NCBI GenBank assembly: GCA_016124235.1
Contig: WGOC01000002.1
Location: 270,256 to 334,255 of the forward strand
Length of the DNA stretch: 64,000 nucleotides
Reading direction: 5' to 3'
From: a bacterium
GTDB lineage: Bacteria > Verrucomicrobiota > Verrucomicrobiia > Limisphaerales > RI-55
Shown here: positions 17,979 through 27,362 of the stretch, piece after piece
How positions within the stretch are numbered: the stretch's first letter is position 1
Layout of the letters: each line of letters opens with the position of its first letter
The notes under the pieces: model-generated
Database searches by the model: none
Told to the model about the DNA's origin: nothing
Seen by the model: the letters and a program-made list of their open reading frames with translations, nothing else
Position numbers and translations under genes: made by a program

Positions 17979-20702
17979 CTAATTGGCTTGCGGGATCTGG
18001 CGTTTGGCAAACGGCATTTCTTCGTCGGAATGGAACTGATTGCCGGCCGGATCGATAATTGTTGGCGTAACAAAGATCAGGAGGTTCCGCTTGTTGCTTT
18101 TCAACGACTCGCTGCGGAACATGCGGCCAACGAACGGCAGGTCGCCCAGCACCGGGACCTTGTCCTTGATCTTGGTCACCGATTCGCTCAACAGACCGCC
18201 GAGCACCACTGTTTGACCATCCCATACATTCACCGTGGTCGCCACCTGGCGCAAACGGTATCGCGGCAACGGCGTGCTGGCAGTCAGCGGCGTTCCAACC
18301 GTGTTGCCAGTCGCCGACTGAATCTGGGCCACAAACGCGCTCGAATCATCATAACCAATGAACTGCGTCAGGGTCGGGATGATGGTCATCTGGATCGTGT
18401 AACCGTCCGCCGAAACCGAGGGAAGAACATCGAGCACCGGACCGAATTCGAAGGTTTGGGTGGTAGGTTGCTGCGACGTGAAGCTACCGGTTTGGGTCAC
18501 GGCACCAGCCACCGCGCCACCCGTGTTACCACCACCACCACCGCCCTGATTCAGACCAGTCACCACGGTTTGGATTTCAACAGTCTTAATCTGTGTCTGA
18601 CGGCCGCTCAGCGTGGTGACGCGCGGAGCAAACATCAGGTCAACACCCTTGCGCTGTTCCAATGCCTTGATGACCAACCGGAATTGTGGATCCGTCAAAA
18701 TACCGGTTACCGTGGCAAGCGGAGCCATGCCTGCCTCGTCTCGAAGACCGGAGGTGAGCAAGGTATCGGTTGCCGATTGCGGTATGACCGGATTCGGAAA
18801 CACGCCGGTCGGATTGGCAACTGAGGGCGCACCTGTAAATGTCGGTGCCGATCCAGCCTGGGCACCAATATTTCCATCACCCAGCAGGGTATTCCCTAGG
18901 AACCAATCAAATCCAAGTGCCCGCACGTCTTCCTGTGTCACTTCCACGAAGCGACCCTCGATCGTTACTTGCGGGGGCTCATAATTTAACATTTCAACGG
19001 CGCGCTGAATGATTTCCAAGTCATCCAGAGTCGCCTTGACCAACAGGATGCCCGTTCGATCGTTGAAGTAGAGCATCTTTGGAGCGAGCAGGCTCACACC
19101 GGCTGCTTCAAAGTAGTCACGTGCCGCAATATTGACGATCGACATGTCATTGGTCGTGGTGAGGAAGCGAATACCACCGCTGCTTCCGCCACCGCCAGCA
19201 CCGCCACCACCAAATCCACCACCACCAAATCCACCACCACCGCCGCCGCCTTGACCACCTTGGGCGAACTGCGCACCACCGGGAGCAATGGATACCTGGG
19301 CAAAGATGGAACCACTGCCACCTTGCTGACCACCGCTACCACCACCGCCACCGCCGCCGCCGCCACCACCGCCGCCGCCGCCACCCTGTTGGCTACCGCC
19401 GCCGAGCGAGTTGGCGAACACACCTTCCATGCCTTGATAGAAGGTATTGGGATTGACGCGGAAAGTGCGGGTCTCGAGGTGTTCTGGTTCAGGCGTTTTG
19501 GCGCTGATGATGACCGCAAATTCATCAACGGTGAATTTGATCGGCCGGTCAGCGGCCATCGTAATGGCCTTCAGCACGTCGATCATTTTCAAATCATGAA
19601 GCGCCGGATTGATGTCAATGATCGTGCTGCCCAAATCCGCCTGTTCATTGCCCTGCGGCGCTACCGCAATGGGCTGGCCCGTTACCGGATCCGTGGCAAA
19701 CGCAGCTGCCCCGCCACCGTTGTCAATATGGGGCGTCAGCATGAAATTAATCCCCTTGCCGTCGGTATCTCGGCGGCGCGCCTCGTCATTCAAATTTTTG
19801 ATTACTTCAGAAAGAGGCAACCCTTCATATATCACTTCATCCAGAGTGATCTTGTTGAGCTTCTCCATGATGTTGTGACGACCTTCACTCGTGTCGACCT
19901 GCACGGTCCGTCGCGCATAAGGATTCGGTTTTGGCAGGGCCTCGCGGGTCAGTGGCTGGACCCACGCCTTCTCCACAGCGACCAGGTTTTTGCGCGAATC
20001 GTATTCCCGCTCACGCGCACCATTCGCGTAGCGATCCTGCTGCAGCTGATCCAAATAATAGTAGGCCTCCGTATTCGAAGGATCTTCCTTAACAGCGTCG
20101 CGGAGCATGGCTTCGGCCTCGTCGATCTTACCCATTTCGCGAAGCAGTTTGGCGTTCTGCACCTTCACCGAAGTCTTGAGGCGATCCTTCTTGATCTGCT
20201 CCGCGTCGCGCACGGCCTGCGGATCTGGTTGACGACCGAGATTGGCCTGCAGGTCGCGATCATTTTCTTTTTTGAGCGCGAGCAAGTCGGTGTTTTTCGG
20301 ATCGGCTTTCAACGCAGCAACGAGTTGGTCGTTGGCCACCATGAAGTTGTTCTGTTTACGCTCCTCGATCGCAATCATCATGCGGGTCTTGACCAACCCA
20401 TCGATGACCTCGGCACGCTCGGCGTCAATGCCCTGACCGATCTTGTTGGCGAGCGCAAAACCATCCTGATAAAGGCGCGCCGCTTCCTGGAAATCACCCT
20501 TGGCCTGAGCCACCCTGGCGTCGGCAAGTTTTTGCCGCAACTGAATCAGATCGGCTTCGCGTCGTACGGCTTCGTCAATTGCCGCGGTGGTATCAGCATT
20601 TTGAGCGACGGCGGCCATTCCTCCGACGACGATCACCGCTGAACAGATGGCAGAGTAGACTACTTTAGTCATGTTTTTTTGAAGGGGGAGAACCGAAAAC
20701 AT
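17979..20702 (-). CDS. Secretin (GspD/PilQ family), TPR-containing, with polyglycine insert
   Basis: Outer-membrane channel of the type II secretion/type IV pilus family, 907 aa. Start at ATG 20702: AGGA stands five bases upstream; a TTG 18 bp earlier overlaps the previous stop. Signal peptide (VYSAICSAVIVVGGMAAVAQN) at about 12-34, then a helical TPR-like region (about 50-220). An N0/STN-like domain follows (VLKAITMAADRPIKFTVDEFAVIIS, near 400) and a Gly-rich insert around 433-515 with 16 consecutive Gly. N-domains come next (VTIEGRFVEVTQEDVRALGFDW) and the secretin barrel ends VPVLGDLPFVGRMFRS ... LLIFVTPTIID, the family signature. Last of a four-gene operon that matches the order of Akkermansia Amuc_1098-1101. 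The glycine insert is odd; secretins normally keep only a short loop there. Confidence 0.92.
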   Translation of the reverse strand: MFSVLPLQKNMTKVVYSAICSAVIVVGGMAAVAQNADTTAAIDEAVRREADLIQLRQKLADARVAQAKGDFQEAARLYQDGFALANKIGQGIDAERAEVIDGLVKTRMMIAIEERKQNNFMVANDQLVAALKADPKNTDLLALKKENDRDLQANLGRQPDPQAVRDAEQIKKDRLKTSVKVQNAKLLREMGKIDEAEAMLRDAVKEDPSNTEAYYYLDQLQQDRYANGAREREYDSRKNLVAVEKAWVQPLTREALPKPNPYARRTVQVDTSEGRHNIMEKLNKITLDEVIYEGLPLSEVIKNLNDEARRRDTDGKGINFMLTPHIDNGGGAAAFATDPVTGQPIAVAPQGNEQADLGSTIIDINPALHDLKMIDVLKAITMAADRPIKFTVDEFAVIISAKTPEPEHLETRTFRVNPNTFYQGMEGVFANSLGGGSQQGGGGGGGGGGGGGGGGSGGQQGGSGSIFAQVSIAPGGAQFAQGGQGGGGGGGFGGGGFGGGGAGGGGSSGGIRFLTTTNDMSIVNIAARDYFEAAGVSLLAPKMLYFNDRTGILLVKATLDDLEIIQRAVEMLNYEPPQVTIEGRFVEVTQEDVRALGFDWFLGNTLLGDGNIGAQAGSAPTFTGAPSVANPTGVFPNPVIPQSATDTLLTSGLRDEAGMAPLATVTGILTDPQFRLVIKALEQRKGVDLMFAPRVTTLSGRQTQIKTVEIQTVVTGLNQGGGGGGNTGGAVAGAVTQTGSFTSQQPTTQTFEFGPVLDVLPSVSADGYTIQMTIIPTLTQFIGYDDSSAFVAQIQSATGNTVGTPLTASTPLPRYRLRQVATTVNVWDGQTVVLGGLLSESVTKIKDKVPVLGDLPFVGRMFRSESLKSNKRNLLIFVTPTIIDPAGNQFHSDEEMPFAKRQIPQAN
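19183..19385 (-). repeat. Low-complexity polyglycine-coding tract in the secretin gene
   Basis: Trinucleotide runs of CCN on the plus strand (GGN codons on the coding strand). The longest, 19338-19385, encodes 16 Gly in a row; a second cluster at 19183-19255 encodes FGGGGFGGGGAGGGGSSGG-like sequence. Frame is preserved throughout. Such tracts are prone to slippage in units of three, so length should vary between strains. Confidence 0.85.
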
Positions 20703-20716
20703 AAGTTTCCTATGCG

Positions 20717-21508
20717 TCAATGTACAGCGTTGAACGGGATGGTTGTGGTTTTTTCGTTTGAGACGGCTCGTAATATCACCTCGCTCGGATTGATGTCCAC
20801 CACAATGTTCGTATCATTGTCAAACACAAGCGGTTGCTTCACGCGGGCATCTTTCCAAGTCTTTTTTTCCGGGGGATAACTGAGGTCGGCCGAATAACCA
20901 TTTGTCGCGGTGTACGCCTTGTTCCGGGAGACCACAAACTTGTCACCCGTGTCGTTCACTTCCAGCTCGAAAGTCAACGGGTCGTCTTCCGGACCATTCA
21001 CGCTGAGCAGCGTAAAGACATCATTCTTTTTGGATTGCTCCGATGCGTAGTACGTTCTGGGACGCCGATCCGATGCCCGCTCCGCGGATTCGCGAGTGAC
21101 CTTGAAATTGTAGCCACTACCCGAGCGCCGATCGTATTCCACAACGAACGCCAGCGGATGAATCGCTTCAATCTCGAGACGCTTCGGACCATGTTCTTCG
21201 TCAGTCGGATGTTTTTCCAGGACACCTTCCGGCGTCTTCACCCAGCGCACCGGATTAAAGAGGTTGTGCTTGCCGCTGAAATCCGCGTTGGGCGGCTCGG
21301 CTGTTTGTTCGCGGATCTTTTCCTCCTTGCTCAAGTCCGTCGGAGGGATGGGCTTGGCCGGCGGCGGATTGTCAAACTGGTGCAGCGTCATCGACACCTG
21401 CTGCTTGTCAGCTTGAATTTTCATGGGCAGCCAAACTGCCACCCCGGCCAGTGCGAGCAATACTATGCCCAGCACTACTTTTTCGTAATGATGCTTGAGA
21501 AACTCCAT
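20717..21508 (-). CDS. Single-pass inner-membrane protein of the secretin operon (Amuc_1099-like position)
   Basis: 263 aa from ATG 21508, which lies seven bases after the upstream stop; a longer reading into the upstream gene is not supported. MEFLKHHYEKVVLGIVLLALAGVAVWLP gives one N-terminal membrane helix (about residues 10-29). It is followed by a ~230-aa periplasmic part with a Pro-rich linker (NPPPAKPIPPTD) and a beta-rich C-terminus (SYPPEKKTWKDARVKQPLVFDNDTNIVVDINPSEVILRAVS). The layout (short cytoplasmic end, one helix, Pro-rich linker, small beta domain) resembles GspC/PilP-type proteins that connect the inner-membrane platform to a secretin. I infer that role from layout and position; no family signature was identified. 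Confidence 0.7.
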   Translation of the reverse strand: MEFLKHHYEKVVLGIVLLALAGVAVWLPMKIQADKQQVSMTLHQFDNPPPAKPIPPTDLSKEEKIREQTAEPPNADFSGKHNLFNPVRWVKTPEGVLEKHPTDEEHGPKRLEIEAIHPLAFVVEYDRRSGSGYNFKVTRESAERASDRRPRTYYASEQSKKNDVFTLLSVNGPEDDPLTFELEVNDTGDKFVVSRNKAYTATNGYSADLSYPPEKKTWKDARVKQPLVFDNDTNIVVDINPSEVILRAVSNEKTTTIPFNAVH

Positions 21509-21515
21509 GAAATGG

Positions 21516-22700
21516 TCAGTTGGTGGCGGGCTTGTCTGCCGGGGCATCCGGCATCCGTACGACTGCAATTCCCAAGGTTACCTTGATGGGTTCCTCGGTC
21601 AGAATATTTTCTGGTCCGGTGGGTTGCGGCGGCGCGACCGGCAACGCGTTGGGCACGGGATAAGGCGATGGCGCGACCCGATTTCCATAGCCCGGTTGAG
21701 TGGGGCGCGAGCGGCTTTTGGCGCCGCCGTAAGCCGCCTGGGCTTTGGATTCACTGCTGCCCGGAAGATTTCCATACCGGGAGTTCATGCGTGAATCGCC
21801 GCGGGCGTTCGCGTAAGGCGAAGCAGCCGCTTCTCCCGGACGCCCACCATAGGGTGACATCACACCACCAACGGGGGTACGAGGCGAGGTGGACATCCCT
21901 GGGATGCCCCCACCAAAAACATCGGCCGCCGCAGCAAACTGCTTCTTCACATTACGGACCCGGCCCGGTTCCACGGCGACGGTTTTCAAAATGATCGAAT
22001 AAGGAGCATGCGCAATGCCCTCAAGTACTTTCCCGAATTCCTCGCTGAAGCAGCGAAACGTCACTTCGTAAGGATAAACCACCGCGCCCGTGTACTGGTT
22101 GGTGGTGACCTTTAGTTTCTTCAAGTACTCATCTTCGACCGCATTGTCACCACTGTCATCAGCGGAGACGCGGGCGCGCTTGTAGGATTCGATCGAATTC
22201 ACGCGCGCATCCACCAGAATTTTCGTGATCTCCTTGAGGTCCGCCAATTGAACACTCAATGGCGCCAAACTGTTACTCGCGAACCGGAAACCGATTTTCT
22301 GCGCCGTGAACGACATATTGAAGTTCGTCGCGATCGTGAGTCCGATTCGTTGACCTTCCTTTTCCACATAGGAAAGGGTGTCAGCCAGTTCGGCCTTGAA
22401 CGCCGGTTCATTTGTCGCGTCGACCGGGATCGATTTGAACGTCGATGTGAGTTCGGATTCGAACTTCTTCAAGCGATCGATGTCCTCCTTGACCGCCTTG
22501 ATGTTGTCAACTTTGCCATGGCCCGGGTTGGGCGACTTGGTGATGTACTGATTAACCGTCGCCGCAGCCGCCTCGAGCTGCCCACCGGCTTGGTTATATT
22601 TGGCCATTTCGACGGACAGGTAATAACCCGCAACCCCGATGGCGATCACTGCCGCCGCACAACTGATGACAAACACCAGGTTCTTCTTGATCCAGTCCAT
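21516..22700 (-). CDS. Amuc_1100-like pilus-locus protein (PilO-like layout)
   Basis: 394 aa. One membrane helix (LVFVISCAAAVIAIGVAGYYL, about 9-29), a coiled segment (NIKAVKEDIDRLKKFESELTSTFKSIP) and a ferredoxin-like alpha/beta periplasmic part that includes a Cys (YPYEVTFRCFSEEFGKVLEGIA). A disordered Ala/Pro/Gly-rich stretch follows (about 270-365) and a final strand EEPIKVTLGIAVVRM. The arrangement and the spacing of the helix, the EL..F pair and the last strand match what is known of Akkermansia Amuc_1100, the secreted/outer-membrane pilus-locus protein, and of PilO. Between the pilM fusion (5 bp) and the Amuc_1099-like gene (7 bp), in the same order as in Akkermansia. Sequence identity is low by eye, so homology needs a profile search. 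Confidence 0.68.
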   Translation of the reverse strand: MDWIKKNLVFVISCAAAVIAIGVAGYYLSVEMAKYNQAGGQLEAAAATVNQYITKSPNPGHGKVDNIKAVKEDIDRLKKFESELTSTFKSIPVDATNEPAFKAELADTLSYVEKEGQRIGLTIATNFNMSFTAQKIGFRFASNSLAPLSVQLADLKEITKILVDARVNSIESYKRARVSADDSGDNAVEDEYLKKLKVTTNQYTGAVVYPYEVTFRCFSEEFGKVLEGIAHAPYSIILKTVAVEPGRVRNVKKQFAAAADVFGGGIPGMSTSPRTPVGGVMSPYGGRPGEAAASPYANARGDSRMNSRYGNLPGSSESKAQAAYGGAKSRSRPTQPGYGNRVAPSPYPVPNALPVAPPQPTGPENILTEEPIKVTLGIAVVRMPDAPADKPATN

Positions 22701-22705
22701 AACGA

Positions 22706-24577
22706 TTAAAGAGAGATTGGTGTCTTCAATTTGATGTTTAGCGGGAAGTTGAACGTTCCGCTGTCCGGATCTTCCACAACCTTGCCGCCGAGGTCCGTTC
22801 CCTTGGGATCCACCATCGGGCTCGCGCGCAACGCATCGCGCAGCGCGTAGGCAATCTTTTCATTGGCACCCGGATCGCCGGACTGCTCCCGGATATCGAC
22901 CGCACGAATGGTCGTAAGCACCGTCGAGATGTTGTTCGTGTCAGCGTTGTTCTCCATGAAGAAATCGGTCTCGGCTTTCTTCGAGGACTTTTTGTTCAAA
23001 CCACCACTCTTGGAAAGCGCCAAACCGTAACGCGCAAGGAAGCGTTCATCTTTTTCCGGCTCCTCTTCTTCCTTTTTGTCTTCCAACGAAGCCGAACCTT
23101 CGGCAAGCGGATTGTAGGTCTTGACCTTCTCAAACCACATTCCTACCGGCGCCCCCAGTTCGTTGCCCAGCTTGTTCTCCGTGTCGATCATCACTTGGCG
23201 GACCTGATTGTAAAATTCAATCCAGGCAAAACGCTCGCGCATCCACGCGCTCAGCTGACCAACGCGCTTGGACTCCTTATCCAACTCCGACTTCAACTTT
23301 GTAAGTTGCGAGTCCTTGGTCTTAAGCGGCGCCGCCTTCTGGTCCAGCTCATGGAAGGCCTCCTCTTTAACGGACGCCAAACTCGAGTAAAGAAATCCAA
23401 AGGCGAGAACCACAAGAACGAGACTGAACACCGCCGCGATGAGGTACGGCTTCTTCTGGCTGATCTGTTGCCGCTGCAACAAGCTTTTCGGCATCAGGTT
23501 CATCTCAACCGGGCATTCGGCGATGTTGCGCAAGGCCGCGCCAACCACCTCACCAAGCAAGTGCGCCGACTTCTCCAATTCCTCGATGTTGACCGCTGGA
23601 TTGATGCGATCCTGGATCGCCCGGAGCGGATTGAAATACTCGACCGGCACGTTCAGTTTTTCCGAGAAGAACTGGGCCGTGTAAGGCATGATCGAACCAC
23701 CACCGGAAAGGAACAAACGGACTGGCGCAGAACCGGCCTGCTGCTGCCGATAGAATTGCAGCGTCTGATTGACCTGAATGTGGAGGCGCGTCATCACCTG
23801 CCGGGAAATCTTGGAAATGGCCGCTTGATGCGGATTCTCCGGCTCCTCATAGGCGCCACCCAAGCCAACAAAGCCTTCTGCAATCTTGATTTCTTCCGCC
23901 CGCGCGAACGGCAACTTCGCTTCCGCTCCGAATTCCTGGGTGATGGAGTTGGCTCCAATATTAATACTACGCGCGTAAACCTTGTTCCCTTCGAAGAAAA
24001 GCAAGTTACTCGTTTTGGCACCGATATCCAAAAGCATCGTGCAACCTTCCAAGTCCGCATAGTTGAAGCGGTAGGCGTTGCAGAGAGCGGCCGGCGATAC
24101 GTCAACCAATTGCAGCTTCAACCCAGCGGCATCACCACTTCGGAAGAGCCCTTCGATGATGTCGGACTTGACCGCAACCAAGAGGACTTCGAGCTCGCCG
24201 GAACCTGTCGTGCCGAGAATCTGATAATCCCAGACCACTTCCTCGAGCGGAAACGGCACGTTCTGCTGTGCCTCGTATTGGATGATCTGGGTGACTTTCG
24301 AGGAATCAACCGGCGGCAGTTTGACGAACTTCGAAAAGACGTGAAACCCGGGTGCGCAAACGTTGATGTTCTTGGAAGCGAATCCACGTTCGGCAACCAA
24401 CTTCTGGAGCGCCTTGATCACGACCCCTTCGCGGGCCGCATCCTGACTACCGGCGATCCCCAACGGCTCAATGCCGAAATTGATCAGGGTCAGGGAGCCG
24501 TCCGCCGTGACATCGAACTCCGCGACCTTGAGCGTGCTCGCTCCAAAATCGACGGATAGGAATGATTTGTTGCTCAT
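22706..24577 (-). CDS. pilM: PilM-PilN fusion, type IV pilus-like assembly platform
   Basis: 623 aa from ATG 24577; the 12 codons upstream add nothing conserved. Residues 1-355 are PilM, an actin-like ATPase (FLSVDFGASTLKVAEF at 6-21, VTQIIQYEAQQNVPFPLEEVVWDYQIL, MLLDIGAKTSNLLFFEG, LFLSGGGSIMPY). At 359-363 comes MNLMP, the pattern with which PilN normally starts and binds PilM. A membrane helix (379-400), a coiled coil (about 405-440) and a PilN-like periplasmic domain of ~180 aa follow. The usual PilM-PilN contact is therefore built into one chain. It probably anchors the platform for the downstream secretin. First gene of the operon; the 172-bp gap upstream should hold the promoter, but none is clear. 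Confidence 0.9.
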   Translation of the reverse strand: MSNKSFLSVDFGASTLKVAEFDVTADGSLTLINFGIEPLGIAGSQDAAREGVVIKALQKLVAERGFASKNINVCAPGFHVFSKFVKLPPVDSSKVTQIIQYEAQQNVPFPLEEVVWDYQILGTTGSGELEVLLVAVKSDIIEGLFRSGDAAGLKLQLVDVSPAALCNAYRFNYADLEGCTMLLDIGAKTSNLLFFEGNKVYARSINIGANSITQEFGAEAKLPFARAEEIKIAEGFVGLGGAYEEPENPHQAAISKISRQVMTRLHIQVNQTLQFYRQQQAGSAPVRLFLSGGGSIMPYTAQFFSEKLNVPVEYFNPLRAIQDRINPAVNIEELEKSAHLLGEVVGAALRNIAECPVEMNLMPKSLLQRQQISQKKPYLIAAVFSLVLVVLAFGFLYSSLASVKEEAFHELDQKAAPLKTKDSQLTKLKSELDKESKRVGQLSAWMRERFAWIEFYNQVRQVMIDTENKLGNELGAPVGMWFEKVKTYNPLAEGSASLEDKKEEEEPEKDERFLARYGLALSKSGGLNKKSSKKAETDFFMENNADTNNISTVLTTIRAVDIREQSGDPGANEKIAYALRDALRASPMVDPKGTDLGGKVVEDPDSGTFNFPLNIKLKTPISL

Positions 24578-24749
24578 ACTTTCAACTGCCTTTCCACCCC
24601 GATTGGGGTACACGCCAACTCACCGGCGATATTGGACGTGCGCACTCGCAGGAAGTGCGTGCTGGTTACTTGAAATCACCGGGTGGGTCAAACGAAAAAT
24701 CCTCGCTGACAACGATCACGGCAATCTCTTACCGTGGATTGTCGGGAAC

Positions 24750-25754
24750 TCAAAAAACTTTGCTCCCGAAATATTTAATCGTCCGCTTGAGCCCTTCTTC
24801 CAACCCCACCTGGGGCGCCCATTTCAACAACCGCTTGGCCCGGGTGATATCCGGCCGTCGCTGCTTCGGATCGTCCTGCGGCAACGGCCGGAAAACCAAC
24901 TTTGATTTGGACCCCGTAGCCGCCTTTATGGCACGCGCAAATTCGACCATCGTCAGTTCAACTGGATTGCCAATGTTCACTGGATAAATCTCCCGGCTCA
25001 TCATGAGCCGGTAAATCCCATCAATTAAGTCCGAGCAAAAACAAAACGACCGGGTCTGGCTGCCATCGCCAAACACTGTCAGAGGCTTGCCCCGCATTGC
25101 TTGACTAACAAACGCCGGCACGACGCGCCCGTCGTTCAACCGCATCCGCGGGCCATAGGTATTAAAGATTCGCACGATCCGGGTTTGGATGTCGTGTTCG
25201 CGGTGATATGCCATCACCAGTGCTTCCGCAAAACGCTTCGACTCGTCATAGCATCCCCGTGGCCCGATCGTGTTGACGTTGCCCCAGTAATCCTCCGTCT
25301 GTGGATGCACCAACGGATCCCCGTAAATTTCCGATGTGGAGGCCAGAAGAAATCGCGCGCCTTTTGCCTTGGCCAGCCCCAAGGCCTTGTGCGTGCCCAA
25401 CGAGCCGACCTTCAACGTCTGGATCGGCAACTCCAGATAATCGATCGGGCTCGCGGGCGAAGCAAAATGCCAGACGTAGTCGACCGGTCCGTGAAGATAC
25501 AAAAACTCGGTGACATCCTGTTTGATAAAACGGAAAGACGGGTTGCCGGCCAGATGCTGGATGTTCTCAACTGAGCCCGTCACCAAGTTGTCGATCGCGA
25601 TCACTCGATGGCCCTCGTCGAGCAATCGATCCACCAGATGAGACCCCAGAAAACCCGCACCTCCGGTCACGACCGACACGGGTGCAGAGCGACGGACAGA
25701 CCGCCGGGTTTGTGTTGAGTTGGGTTTTGGTTTTTTGGATCCGGATCGAGGCAT
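24750..25754 (-). CDS. UDP-glucuronate decarboxylase (UDP-xylose synthase)
   Basis: Extended short-chain dehydrogenase, 334 aa, converting UDP-glucuronate to UDP-xylose with bound NAD+. After a basic N-terminus (1-24) come the Rossmann motif GGAGFLGSH (31-39), DNLVTGS, the UXS-typical [11 protein letters not shown] (97-106), catalytic Tyr169/Lys173 in GCYDESKR, and [36 protein letters not shown] near the end. These favour UXS over dTDP-glucose dehydratase. It is the 3'-most gene of the polysaccharide locus. Its substrate would need a UDP-glucose dehydrogenase, and the only nucleotide-sugar dehydrogenase in the window is of the AlgD type. Confidence 0.9.
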   Translation of the reverse strand: MPRSGSKKPKPNSTQTRRSVRRSAPVSVVTGGAGFLGSHLVDRLLDEGHRVIAIDNLVTGSVENIQHLAGNPSFRFIKQDVTEFLYLHGPVDYVWHFASPASPIDYLELPIQTLKVGSLGTHKALGLAKAKGARFLLASTSEIYGDPLVHPQTEDYWGNVNTIGPRGCYDESKRFAEALVMAYHREHDIQTRIVRIFNTYGPRMRLNDGRVVPAFVSQAMRGKPLTVFGDGSQTRSFCFCSDLIDGIYRLMMSREIYPVNIGNPVELTMVEFARAIKAATGSKSKLVFRPLPQDDPKQRRPDITRAKRLLKWAPQVGLEEGLKRTIKYFGSKVF

Positions 25755-25884
25755 ACGCGGTAGGGATTCAATGAGTTCGTTTCAAAAAGCAAGCAGTGAG
25801 AGAATAGGCGACAGCCGCCACCGGAGTTTTGTAGGTGGCGCAAGGTAATTGGAGCCGTCACTCAAACCTTGGGCCAGGAAATAT

Positions 25885-27276
25885 TCAGCGAGCCCCGGCT
25901 CCCGTCAGAACAACCGGAACCGTGCGCATCAGGATTTTCAAGTCGAGCCAGATCGTCCAATTGTCGATATATTCCAGGTCCAACCGCACCCAGTCCTTGA
26001 AATCCCGGACTTCATTGCGACCACTCACCTGCCACAGACACGTAAGCCCCGGCTTAACACTCAGCCGACGACGATGCGCGAGATCATCGAAGCGCTCAAC
26101 TTCATCCACCGGCAGCGGTCGCGGTCCCACGAGGCTCATGTCGCCACGGAGCACATTGAACAGTTGAGGCAACTCATCGATACTCCACTTGCGAATGAAC
26201 CGACCAAAAGGAGTGATCCGCGGGTCATTGGTCACCTTGAAAACCGGACCGCTCATTTCGTTCAATTGTGCCAATTCCTGTTTGAGCTGCTCGGCATTGT
26301 TCACCATCGACCGGAACTTGTACATGTTGAACGGCCGCCCGTTTAGACCCGCCCGTTGCTGGCGGAACAACACCAGTCCCGGCGAGGTGATCCGGACAAT
26401 GATCGCCGCCGGTAGCATCACCAAGGGACCCAGGATCGCGAGCGCAACAAACGCCACCACAAAGTCGATGGTCTGCTTTGCCAGCGCCTGCCAGGAAGCT
26501 TCCGGTGCCGAGCGGAACACCAGCATCGGCTTGCCGTAGAAGTCGTCCAAAGAAGTCTGACTGATCTCGGTCTTGAAGAAGTCGGCCATCAACCAGACTT
26601 CCACCCCTTCGAGCTCACACGTCTGAATGGCCTTTTCTACCTGGCCAAAGACCGTGTGCCGCGCGCACAGCACCACTGCATTGACCGAATATTTGTGCAG
26701 CAGATCAGGCAACCGATTAACAAACGAATCGTCGATCGCAAGCTCTTCAACAACGTCAAAGCCCTCGCTGATATTCTGGTCGAGATACTCATGCAACTTT
26801 GTTGTTTCCTGCGCTGGGCCCGCAATAATCAACCTTCTCCGCAAGCTTGGTTGCCCAAGTCTTGATTCTGCCAACCGCAGAATTAGCTCCTCCTTCACCA
26901 TTACGACCACAAAACTAACAATCGGAAGGAGCAAATAGACGGAACGCCCGTGGTTGGTGCGAAAAAGAAAGTCCATCATGATGCAACCCACCGAAACAAG
27001 AGTGGCCGCCTTCAGCAGCTGCCAGGCGGTCGCTCGGCGGTCAGCCAGCAATGGTCGGCCGTAAAAGCCACACATTTCCAAAGCCAGAGGCGACACCGGA
27101 ACAATGAAGGCAAGCATCCAGGAATACTGATCGAACGACTGCAATTGGTCAGCCACCCAACCCCGATTGTGAAGTTCACTCCGGATGAGATGCGCGAGCC
27201 AGAAACACACGCCAAACAGAAAAGCATCCACCAGTTTGTGGATTTGCGTGCGGACCTGGCGTTGTTTCCTGAGCAT
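25885..27276 (-). CDS. Polyprenyl-phosphate sugar-1-phosphate transferase (WcaJ/WbaP type)
   Basis: Initiating enzyme of exopolysaccharide synthesis: transfers a sugar-1-phosphate from its nucleotide to undecaprenyl phosphate at the inner membrane. 463 aa: four or five N-terminal membrane helices (about 12-140), a central nucleotide-binding-like domain (RRLIIAGPAQETTKLHEYL), a further helix (FVVAFVALAILGPLVMLPAAIIV) and the C-terminal catalytic domain. The latter has LVLFRQQRAGLNGRPFNMYKFRSM, WSIDELPQLFNVLRGDMSLVGPRPLP and RRLSVKPGLTCLWQVSGRN, the full PGT signature. Sugar specificity cannot be read. Together with the Wzy-like proteins it points to lipid-linked repeat-unit assembly. Confidence 0.95.
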   Translation of the reverse strand: MLRKQRQVRTQIHKLVDAFLFGVCFWLAHLIRSELHNRGWVADQLQSFDQYSWMLAFIVPVSPLALEMCGFYGRPLLADRRATAWQLLKAATLVSVGCIMMDFLFRTNHGRSVYLLLPIVSFVVVMVKEELILRLAESRLGQPSLRRRLIIAGPAQETTKLHEYLDQNISEGFDVVEELAIDDSFVNRLPDLLHKYSVNAVVLCARHTVFGQVEKAIQTCELEGVEVWLMADFFKTEISQTSLDDFYGKPMLVFRSAPEASWQALAKQTIDFVVAFVALAILGPLVMLPAAIIVRITSPGLVLFRQQRAGLNGRPFNMYKFRSMVNNAEQLKQELAQLNEMSGPVFKVTNDPRITPFGRFIRKWSIDELPQLFNVLRGDMSLVGPRPLPVDEVERFDDLAHRRRLSVKPGLTCLWQVSGRNEVRDFKDWVRLDLEYIDNWTIWLDLKILMRTVPVVLTGAGAR

Positions 27277-27362
27277 ATTTTCCAGCTTAACTGGGTTAGC
27301 GCGCCAAAAATCGAGCCCGGAAGAACACTGCTAGTTCTCTGCTTGGTATACTCTTATTGAAT

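Noticed and set aside
19251..20642. A 463-codon plus-strand frame antisense to the secretin.
   Set aside because: Mirror of the secretin codons, including poly-Ala/Thr from the glycine tract.
23195..24559. A 454-codon plus-strand frame antisense to pilM.
   Set aside because: Lies entirely within the pilM-pilN gene, which has clear family motifs.
24578..24749. A CACGG/CCGTG hairpin between the uxs-like gene and pilM as a terminator.
   Set aside because: The loop is long and no T-run follows on either strand.
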